In this document: positions 1 to 5,425 of the stretch, piece by piece
Numbering within the stretch: position 1 is the first letter of the stretch
How the letters are laid out: each line of letters starts with the position of its first letter
Assembly: GCA_028284105.1 (NCBI GenBank)
Contig: JANQSK010000622.1
Coordinates: 1 to 6,553, forward strand
Origin: Anaerolineae bacterium
Lineage (GTDB): Bacteria > Chloroflexota > Anaerolineae > Promineifilales > Promineifilaceae
DNA: 6,553 bases
Reading direction: 5' to 3'
The notes under the pieces: model-generated
Database searches by the model: none
Seen by the model: the letters and a program-made list of their open reading frames with translations, nothing else
What the model was told of the DNA's origin: nothing
Program-made: the position numbers and the translations under genes

Positions 1-961
1 AAAAGCTGGTGGCACTGGCAAGGGCCTGAATTTCCACCAAAAGCGGCCGTGTGCCTTCCATTGGCACTGCAATCGCTGATCCAGGTGCATTAATTTGCCG
101 CTCTGCCAAAAATGCCTCTGATGGATTTCGGACTTCAAGCATGCCCTGCTCTTGCATCTCAAAAACCCCGACCTCACTTGTCGCCCCAAACCGGTTTTTC
201 ACACTGCGAAGTAGCCGATATCGGTGAAACGGATCCCCTTCAAGATACAAAACGGTATCAACAATATGCTCCAACACGCGAGGCCCCGCAATGGTGCCCT
301 CTTTTGTGACGTGGCCGACTAAAAAGACAGTGATACCCGTTGTTTTAGCGAGCTCCTGCAACCGACTGGCACATTCACGCACCTGACTTACGCTGCCCGC
401 TGCTGAGGTCAAATCTTCGGCAAAGGTGGTTTGGATACTATCAATAATGGTCAATACGGGATTGGTAGTTTGGATATGTTCTTGAATCGCTGAAAAGCGC
501 GTTTCGGTCACCAAAAAGAGCTCATTGGCTTTAACGTCCATACGGTCGGCGCGCATTTTGATTTGCCGACTACTTTCCTCACCAGAAACATACAGCGTCG
601 TGCCATGACCATTGGCCACATCTGCCGCAATTTGCAACAGGAGCGTTGACTTGCCAATACCGGGGTCGCCACCCACCAAAACAATAGACCCTGGCACAAT
701 GCCACCACCAAGCACGCGTGAAAATTCGGCCATTGGCAGCTTCATGCGTTCATAGTTATCTGACTTAATTTCATGTAGGCGCGTTGGTTGACTGATGACG
801 TTGGCATGCGCCCGACGATTTTTAGAAGAAGCGGCCGTTTCCTTTACCAATACTTCTTCCTGCATCGTATTAAATTCACCGCATTTGGGGCAACGTCCGA
901 CATAAGCCGCCGTCACGCGATTGCAATTTGAACAGACATACCTTGATCTTTTCTTAGCCAT
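1..961 (-). CDS. radA: DNA repair protein RadA (Sms), C-terminal part missing at window edge
   Basis: RadA is a RecA-like ATPase that acts in the cytosol on recombination intermediates, promoting branch migration and processing of D-loops. The reading frame starts at the ATG complementary to 959-961 and stays open for 320 codons to the left edge. It begins MAKKRSRYVC and has a four-cysteine zinc finger (C10, C13, C24, C27). The Walker A loop GGDPGIGKST lies at residues 97-106 and a Walker B-like strand reads LTIIDSIQT. The RadA-specific KNRFG motif is at 255-259, almost exactly where it lies in E. coli RadA (460 residues). The sequence ends in RPLLVEIQALASATSF, the start of the Lon-protease-like C-terminal domain, so roughly 140 residues lie outside the window. 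An AGG eight bases before the ATG is a weak ribosome binding site. It is transcribed away from the other genes and is probably unrelated to them. Identification is near certain. Confidence 0.97.
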   Translation of the reverse strand, partial: MAKKRSRYVCSNCNRVTAAYVGRCPKCGEFNTMQEEVLVKETAASSKNRRAHANVISQPTRLHEIKSDNYERMKLPMAEFSRVLGGGIVPGSIVLVGGDPGIGKSTLLLQIAADVANGHGTTLYVSGEESSRQIKMRADRMDVKANELFLVTETRFSAIQEHIQTTNPVLTIIDSIQTTFAEDLTSAAGSVSQVRECASRLQELAKTTGITVFLVGHVTKEGTIAGPRVLEHIVDTVLYLEGDPFHRYRLLRSVKNRFGATSEVGVFEMQEQGMLEVRNPSEAFLAERQINAPGSAIAVPMEGTRPLLVEIQALASATSF

Positions 962-1006
962 AAATTTTGCCTATCTATCTTTTTTGCTACAATCCAATGA
1001 GTCGTT

Positions 1007-1022
1007 AGTAGTGTCAGTAGTG
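1007..1022. repeat. Short direct repeat AGTAGTG x2, 9-base period
   Basis: AGTAGTG occurs at 1007-1013 and again at 1016-1022, separated by TC. It lies in the divergent intergenic region about 15 bases upstream of the putative -35 of the rightward promoter. That placement would suit a small operator half-site pair, but a repeat this short can arise by chance and no regulator is indicated. Confidence 0.25.
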
Positions 1023-1035
1023 GAACCAACCCTTA

Positions 1036-1064
1036 TTGGAACATTTATTCTATAAACTAATAAT
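1036..1064 (+). promoter_or_regulatory. Putative sigma-70-like promoter for the plus-strand operon
   Basis: TTGGAA (1036-1041, four of six matches to TTGACA) is followed after 17 bases by AATAAT (1059-1064, five of six matches to TATAAT) in a locally A/T-rich stretch. Transcription would start near 1071, about 100 bases before the chosen start of the first gene. It is the best candidate in the region, but the consensus match alone is modest evidence and the sigma factors of this organism are unknown. Confidence 0.4.
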
Positions 1065-1174
1065 AGTCACCCTTGCGTGTCTCGTCAATTCGAGCCTCAG
1101 CGAGTGTTGTGTCCTACCTATTAGTCCAGTTCTCTTGCGTGCCACCTGCGGAGATCACAACAATTAAGGTTGCC

Positions 1175-1636
1175 TTGCAAAAACATTCTATGCTCACTGT
1201 AGCATGGGTCGCCATGCTTTTTCTCTATGTCAGTCAGTGGGTCATTACACCCGTTATTTTTATTGAGTGGGAAACCGAATCGGAGACGAATAGCGTTGGG
1301 TTTAACGTGTATCGACAATCTGCGAATCATGACACTCGCTTGCGCATCAATCCGACACTCATTCCAAGCCAAGGAAACAGTCAGCAAGGGGCAATGTATG
1401 AATATGCCGATCAATCAGTTCAGCGTGGCAAACGGTATGTCTATTTCCTTGAGGAGATCGAGCTTGATGGAACGGCCGTATTACACACCCAATTCCATCA
1501 AACAGCCAACATTCCATATTTTCCCAGCTGGCTCATTTTGCCGATTGTTGTATTAACCATTCTCACTGGATGGCACATTTGGACAAAGAAACGCGACCAA
1601 TCTATTTCAGGCAATTTTCAATGGAGGGACCCATGA
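1175..1636 (+). CDS. Small membrane protein with FN3-like module between two membrane segments
   Basis: The family is not one I can name. From the TTG at 1175 the product is 153 residues. It has a hydrophobic segment (about 7-30), an FN3-like beta module (about 27-111), a second membrane segment (about 117-136) and a basic KKR tail. The module shows EWETESETNSVGFNVYR, LIPSQG, GAMYEYAD and YVYFLEEIELDG. These line up with SWQTASELDSVGFRLYR, LIPAFG, GATYEFVD and YRLTEVQING of the protein at 4235-5305, so the two are related. Predicted topology is an extracytoplasmic module held to the membrane at one or both ends. Start choice: TTG 1175 has AAGG (1166-1169) five bases upstream and a lysine near the N-terminus; ATG 1190 is the alternative, without a ribosome binding site, and the frame is open back to 1073. 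The stop overlaps the next start (ATGA). Its first beta strand seems to merge with the membrane segment. Function is unknown; an anchor or binding partner for the secreted peptidases is an inference. Confidence 0.75.
   Translation: MQKHSMLTVAWVAMLFLYVSQWVITPVIFIEWETESETNSVGFNVYRQSANHDTRLRINPTLIPSQGNSQQGAMYEYADQSVQRGKRYVYFLEEIELDGTAVLHTQFHQTANIPYFPSWLILPIVVLTILTGWHIWTKKRDQSISGNFQWRDP
1623..1627 (+). promoter_or_regulatory. Strong ribosome binding site GGAGG that fixes the PqqD-like start
   Basis: GGAGG lies five bases before ATG 1633 and inside the end of the preceding gene, whose TGA stop (1634-1636) overlaps that ATG as ATGA. It rules out the longer upstream extension of this frame (open to 1570) as the real start and implies translational coupling. 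Confidence 0.85.
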
Positions 1637-1899
1637 AATACAAACAGAAACCGGACATTGTGCATGAAACCATTGATGGAGAAATGATTTTGCTCCATCC
1701 AGACAATGGCAAAATGCTGGTCCTCAACGAAGCTGGCACGCAACTATGGCACTTTCTAAATGACTGGTTATCTATGGAAGATTTGGTGACTCGATTTACG
1801 GCCGTTTATGAAGCCAATCCCGAGCAAATCCATCCCGATATTGGCCAATTTGTTGATGCTTTGAATCAAAAAGGGTTGATCGATGTACAAATTCAATAA
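1633..1899 (+). CDS. PqqD-like protein (RiPP recognition element fold)
   Basis: The 88-residue product has the pattern of the PqqD family (PF05402). A beta-hairpin region (HETIDGEMILLHPDNGKMLVLNE, about residues 11-33) is followed by a helix with G35-T-Q-L-W39, then the LSMEDLVTRFTAVYE helix and the closing HPDIGQFVDALNQKGLID segment (67-84). Family members of this size bind the leader peptide of ribosomally made, modified peptides and present it to a modifying enzyme such as a radical SAM protein; many stand-alone copies have no known partner. There is no signal peptide, so it is cytosolic, unlike every other protein of the operon. It overlaps the preceding gene by 4 bases and the next by 17, so co-translation is very likely. 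The fold assignment is confident. The biochemical role is open, because no precursor peptide or modifying enzyme is visible in the window. Confidence 0.88.
   Translation: MKYKQKPDIVHETIDGEMILLHPDNGKMLVLNEAGTQLWHFLNDWLSMEDLVTRFTAVYEANPEQIHPDIGQFVDALNQKGLIDVQIQ
1871..1875 (+). promoter_or_regulatory. Ribosome binding site AAGGG for the C25 peptidase
   Basis: AAGGG sits seven bases before ATG 1883, within the end of the PqqD-like gene. It supports a start at 1883 and therefore a 17-base overlap between the two genes. The ATG at 1900 is in a different frame and is not an alternative. Confidence 0.75.
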
Positions 1900-4204
1900 A
1901 TGGTTGCTTGTAGGGTTATTGATTCCTCTCGTTGTCATTCGTTTACCAACGGAAGCCTCATTTGAACAAGATTCTTTATCCCTGCCTATCGGACAAAACA
2001 CGCTAAAAATCACCATAGTGGGGGATGGTATTTACACTATAACGGGTGCAGACATTGAAGCAGCGGGGCTACCCTTAAATCAGCTCCCCCCCCAAACACT
2101 TACAATGATGCATCGGGGGCAGCCGATTGCCACACACTTTATTGGAAACAACGATGCGCTCTTTGAAGCGGATGAAGCAATCCAATTTTACGGCTGGGCA
2201 TTTGATGGGCCGCGGTATGAAAAACAGTTTATTCAAGACAACATCTTTTGGCTTTGGTCCGGTGAAACAACAAATAAAATCGAGCTGTTAGCTAATGAAG
2301 TTGACACAAACGCAACCCAAAACTGGGTTACTGAAACAAGTGTCATTGCTCCAGAAAACGACTTCTTTAGCGGCTGGACTGACCAATGGCACGCGTTTCC
2401 AAACGAGCCAGATGCTTGGTATTGGGATCGCATTCCGCGCGCTGGCAGTGGGGTTGATGAGGCTGAGCTCAAATATGATATTGATCTGTCAGATCCAAGG
2501 CTCAATGGGGCTGATGTTATTCTGACAACTGAATGGATGTCCAGAGCGAAATCATCAACGCCTGGAAGCCTCACCCATGAAGTTACCGTTTCTATTAATA
2601 ACTCCCCTACCGAAAGTTTAGTATGGAACGGCCGTAAAAGCGTCAATCTCACTCAAACTGTTCCCGCCGCTACCTTAACTTCTGACAACAATCAACTATC
2701 CGTCACCGTTTCGACTCCCGACGTTCTCTATTTGAATCAAGCCACAATCACCTACAGCCGCCAGCTTATTTTGGATAACCGGCTTCGATTTACTCATGAA
2801 ACAACCAAAGATTTACTGATTGATGTGGGAGAAACGGCCGTTGATGACCTCATGCTTTGGCAGGTAACAGAGCCAACTAGGCCCAAAATCATCAATCTCC
2901 AACATGGACATCTTACCAATACCGACCTTCGCATTGGAAAAACGACCAATGAACCCATTGATTACATCTTGCAAATAGCTCAACCTCAAAAACCAGTTGC
3001 CATTGAAAGATATGTACCGGTTGAGCTTGCCCCAGATGCACAGCAGGCAACGTGGATTGCTATCTCGCATCCAACTTTTTTGCCTCAAGCGGAAAGGCTC
3101 GCTGCGTATCGAGAAACCCATGATGGCTTTACAACCCACGTCATCAATGCAGAACATTTATTTAACCAGATTGGCTATGGGTTTAGACTCCCCTCTGCTA
3201 TCAATGCCTACTTGCGAGATGCACAGCACTCTTGGCAAGAGCCACCTCAGTTCGTCACGCTTTTTGGTGATGCAACGATCAATCCACGTCAGCTTAATTG
3301 TCAATGGAGCTGCCAAAACAGCGCGTGGAACACAGAGGAACCAACTTTTTTACCCACCGATTTACAATTTGTTGATCGATTTCAAGGGTTGATTCCAACG
3401 GATCAAACAATGGGGATGCTAGATGATGATTTGGTGCCTGATGTGATGATTGGCCGAATTGCTGCCCAAACGTTGGCAGAAGCAGAAGCGGCCGTTTCTA
3501 AAATTATGGCGTATGAAACGGCCGTTTCCCTCCAAACGCATACACAAAAAGACATTCTCTTCCTCGCGGATAGCACCGATGCAGCAGGGGATTTTTGCCA
3601 GCAAAACCAAAGCACCGCTGAGAGAATTTCTTCAAGTCAATCAACCCAGAGCTATTGCTTACCAGTCGATGCCAATCAGAATGACGTTATCAACATTCAT
3701 CAAGCCCTCTTTCAACAAATCAATGGTCAGGGAAGCTACTTACTCAACTATCGAGGACACGGCAGCATTCAATTTTGGGGCGGAGGGGATGGAATCCTAT
3801 TGTCGGTTGCAAACAATCACAGCACGTTAGGCGCATGGCTCAACCACATCCCCACTGTCATCATAAGCGCCGACTGCTTAGATGGACACTTTGCATGGCC
3901 AGGCTTGCCAGCCATCAGTGAGACCCTCCTCACCATGCCCATTAGCGGCACAGCAGCTCATTGGTCATCCTCAGGATTAGGTGCAGATAGTGAGCATTCA
4001 TTGATGCATCAATCCTTCTACGATGCTTTTTATCAACATGGTGCGCTACGTATCGGCGAGGGCATTCAACATGCCCAAAACCAGTATGCACACTCAGGTT
4101 TACCGGTCGCGCCATTATACAGCTTCACGCTTCAAGGTGACCCAGCATTGAAATTTGACTGGGTTCGGTACAACACGTTATTCTTACCTGCTGTACAACA
4201 ATAG
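1883..4204 (+). CDS. Secreted C25 family (gingipain-like) cysteine peptidase
   Basis: This 773-residue protein belongs to peptidase family C25 (PF01364, clan CD), the family of gingipains and the PorU sortase. A signal peptide (residues 1-25, KWLLVGLLIPLVVI core, PTEA before the mature part) indicates export. Residues about 45-150 form an N-terminal beta domain (GIYTITGADIEAAGL). Residues about 179-296 form a jelly-roll-like domain beginning WYWDRI and ending YSRQLIL. Residues about 391-765 are the C25 domain. Its marks are G462-D463 (LFGDAT), G524-R525 (PDVMIGRIAAQT), the catalytic histidine candidate H626 in NYRGHGS and the catalytic cysteine candidate C665 in SADCLDGHFA. Both are spaced as in gingipain R, so it is probably active. 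The C25 domain runs almost to the C-terminus, which is YNTLFLPAVQQ; no membrane anchor or Bacteroidota-type sorting domain is present. A C8 run lies at codons 68-70. The cleavage specificity and natural substrate cannot be read from the sequence. Confidence 0.93.
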   Translation: MYKFNKWLLVGLLIPLVVIRLPTEASFEQDSLSLPIGQNTLKITIVGDGIYTITGADIEAAGLPLNQLPPQTLTMMHRGQPIATHFIGNNDALFEADEAIQFYGWAFDGPRYEKQFIQDNIFWLWSGETTNKIELLANEVDTNATQNWVTETSVIAPENDFFSGWTDQWHAFPNEPDAWYWDRIPRAGSGVDEAELKYDIDLSDPRLNGADVILTTEWMSRAKSSTPGSLTHEVTVSINNSPTESLVWNGRKSVNLTQTVPAATLTSDNNQLSVTVSTPDVLYLNQATITYSRQLILDNRLRFTHETTKDLLIDVGETAVDDLMLWQVTEPTRPKIINLQHGHLTNTDLRIGKTTNEPIDYILQIAQPQKPVAIERYVPVELAPDAQQATWIAISHPTFLPQAERLAAYRETHDGFTTHVINAEHLFNQIGYGFRLPSAINAYLRDAQHSWQEPPQFVTLFGDATINPRQLNCQWSCQNSAWNTEEPTFLPTDLQFVDRFQGLIPTDQTMGMLDDDLVPDVMIGRIAAQTLAEAEAAVSKIMAYETAVSLQTHTQKDILFLADSTDAAGDFCQQNQSTAERISSSQSTQSYCLPVDANQNDVINIHQALFQQINGQGSYLLNYRGHGSIQFWGGGDGILLSVANNHSTLGAWLNHIPTVIISADCLDGHFAWPGLPAISETLLTMPISGTAAHWSSSGLGADSEHSLMHQSFYDAFYQHGALRIGEGIQHAQNQYAHSGLPVAPLYSFTLQGDPALKFDWVRYNTLFLPAVQQ
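2086..2093 (+). repeat. C8 homopolymer inside the C25 peptidase gene
   Basis: Eight consecutive cytosines encode the end of Leu and two Pro plus the first base of Gln, around residue 68. Gain or loss of one base would frameshift the peptidase early. It may be a contingency tract, or simply a place where sequencing error is likely; the frame as given is intact. Confidence 0.8.
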
Positions 4205-4220
4205 AAGACCAATCAAACAT

Positions 4221-4226
4221 GGTGAG
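4221..4226 (+). promoter_or_regulatory. Ribosome binding site GGTGAG for the anchored FN3-like protein
   Basis: GGTGAG lies eight bases before ATG 4235 in the 30-base gap after the peptidase stop. It supports this start over the internal in-frame ATG in front of the signal-peptide core near residue 28. Confidence 0.6.
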
Positions 4227-4234
4227 ATTGTTTC

Positions 4235-5305
4235 ATGAAATTAGGTTTGCGCTTTTCAAGTAAATATCTTTTACACCCACTGACATCTCAAAAAGGTGTT
4301 CGTCCATCTCGGTTGATGTGGCTTTTAATTTTGGGACTCATCTTCTCGTTTTCAGTTCACTCTGCTGAAGCAAAAGAGACTCGAAGTGTAGGGCTCGTCA
4401 CCTTTACGGCCGTTTCCATCGACAATTCGGTCACCCTCTCCTGGCAAACTGCGAGTGAGTTAGACAGTGTGGGTTTTCGACTTTATCGAAGCAGCGGAGA
4501 CGGCACTTTCATGCAGGTAGATGAACAGCTCATTCCAGCTTTTGGCACGCCCACCACAGGTGCCACCTATGAATTTGTAGATATCCATGCCGAGGGTATT
4601 GAAACGGCCGTTTATCGCCTCACCGAAGTACAGATCAATGGTACAGAAATCGAACTCGCTATTTCGCCAGTGGAAATCACGCAAACTGCACAACCTATCT
4701 TGGTTTTGATTCCAAATAATCCGCCCATCAATCCAGAACCCATCGTTCAAGTACCACAACCGCCAGCCGGTAACAACCAACCAGCCACAGAAAGCAATCA
4801 ACCTTTGCTTAACCAAAGCACCGAACCAAGTCGACAAAACACAGTTTCAATTCAAAACCAGCCAGCAAATGAGATTGTGGTCGAGAGTATAGAACGCAGA
4901 ACGGCCGTAAATTTAGTAAGCGGCAATGAGCCTATCGTTTTATTCCAAGACCCCACACCTGAAGGGGGTTATCCACCACCCGTTGAGCCAACCCCGTTGC
5001 CCGAGGGATATGTCCCTGCACCGACACCGACAGCCGTTGAACAACTAGAAGGCTCAGGCTATGTTGCCCCAGCAACCGCGCAACCGGTTCCGGGGGACGA
5101 TCCAGATGAGCGCGATCTTAACAACAGCGTCACAATCATTGGCGACCAAACCGCTCTAGAAAATGCCCAAGCTCAGCAAGAAGCTGCTCCGCTCCCACCA
5201 ACCCAAGGACGGCTTTATTTATGGGCCGGGTTTATCGTTGCCCTTCTAATATTTGGTATTGCTATTTATGCAACGACGCTCATTTTTACACGTCGAAGCC
5301 AATAA
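4235..5305 (+). CDS. Exported FN3-like module protein with disordered linker and C-terminal membrane anchor
   Basis: I do not recognise a named family. The 356-residue product has a long basic N-region and a signal peptide core (about 28-43) ending in AEA, with likely cleavage before KETR. An FN3-like module follows (about 52-147: VTLSWQTASELDSVGFRLYR, LIPAFG, GATYEFVD). Next is a low-complexity linker rich in Pro, Gln, Asn and Thr (about 148-325, including GGYPPPVEPTPLPEGYVPAP), then a membrane helix (about 328-351) and an RRSQ tail. This predicts a type I topology: the module is displayed outside on a flexible stalk, with the C-terminus inside. The module matches that of the small protein at 1175-1636. 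It follows the C25 peptidase after 30 bases and is probably co-transcribed. It could be a surface substrate, docking protein or structural partner of the peptidases; nothing in the sequence decides among these. No LPXTG-type sorting motif is visible. Confidence 0.85.
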   Translation: MKLGLRFSSKYLLHPLTSQKGVRPSRLMWLLILGLIFSFSVHSAEAKETRSVGLVTFTAVSIDNSVTLSWQTASELDSVGFRLYRSSGDGTFMQVDEQLIPAFGTPTTGATYEFVDIHAEGIETAVYRLTEVQINGTEIELAISPVEITQTAQPILVLIPNNPPINPEPIVQVPQPPAGNNQPATESNQPLLNQSTEPSRQNTVSIQNQPANEIVVESIERRTAVNLVSGNEPIVLFQDPTPEGGYPPPVEPTPLPEGYVPAPTPTAVEQLEGSGYVAPATAQPVPGDDPDERDLNNSVTIIGDQTALENAQAQQEAAPLPPTQGRLYLWAGFIVALLIFGIAIYATTLIFTRRSQ

Positions 5306-5425
5306 ATCGCCAGAGGCCTTATCAACCAATCGCTGCCTGCGCCTATCGAAGGCTATTCGATTAGAAACTAAACATTAATTTCTCTCAGCAACATCCCCAC
5401 GTGTTGCGCCTGTGCCAGTTAAATT
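5306..5425. other. Intergenic gap before the second C25 protein
   Basis: This 120-base gap holds no gene I can support. A 6-bp hairpin lies at 5345-5361. I found no -35/-10 pair with acceptable spacing and no clear ribosome binding site for the following ATG. The next gene may be read through from the upstream operon or use an unrecognised promoter. Confidence 0.5.
5345..5361. other. Perfect 6-bp inverted repeat (hairpin), no T-run
   Basis: ATCGAA (5345-5350) and TTCGAT (5356-5361) are exact reverse complements around a five-base loop GGCTA. The stem is short and A/T-containing and is followed by TAGAAAC rather than a T-run, so it is not a convincing intrinsic terminator. It could be a weak processing or attenuation element or a chance palindrome. 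Confidence 0.3.

Larger units (their letters stand above)
962..1174. other. Divergent intergenic region between radA and the plus-strand operon
   Basis: This stretch separates divergently transcribed genes, so it must hold promoters for both. I see one reasonable rightward promoter (listed separately) and no convincing leftward promoter for radA. The open frame of the first plus-strand gene extends back through this region to a TTG at 1073, but the residues encoded there resemble no signal peptide and have no ribosome binding site. I therefore treat 1073-1174 as probable untranslated leader. No tRNA, riboswitch or terminator was recognised. Confidence 0.5.

Noticed and set aside
508..711. Minus-strand open frame overlapping radA in another frame
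   Set aside because: It covers the Walker A region of radA out of frame; the RadA motifs are all in the frame starting at 961.
2233..2652. Minus-strand open frame of 139 codons inside the C25 peptidase gene
   Set aside because: It lies wholly opposite a gene with clear family motifs, encodes no recognisable domain and has no ribosome binding site; it is a shadow frame.
5345..5361. Hairpin as an intrinsic terminator after the anchored FN3-like gene
   Set aside because: The stem is only six pairs and no T-run follows, so it is listed only as a hairpin.
5306..5425. Small RiPP precursor gene between the last two genes
   Set aside because: No short frame with a ribosome binding site and plausible leader/core organisation is visible in this gap.
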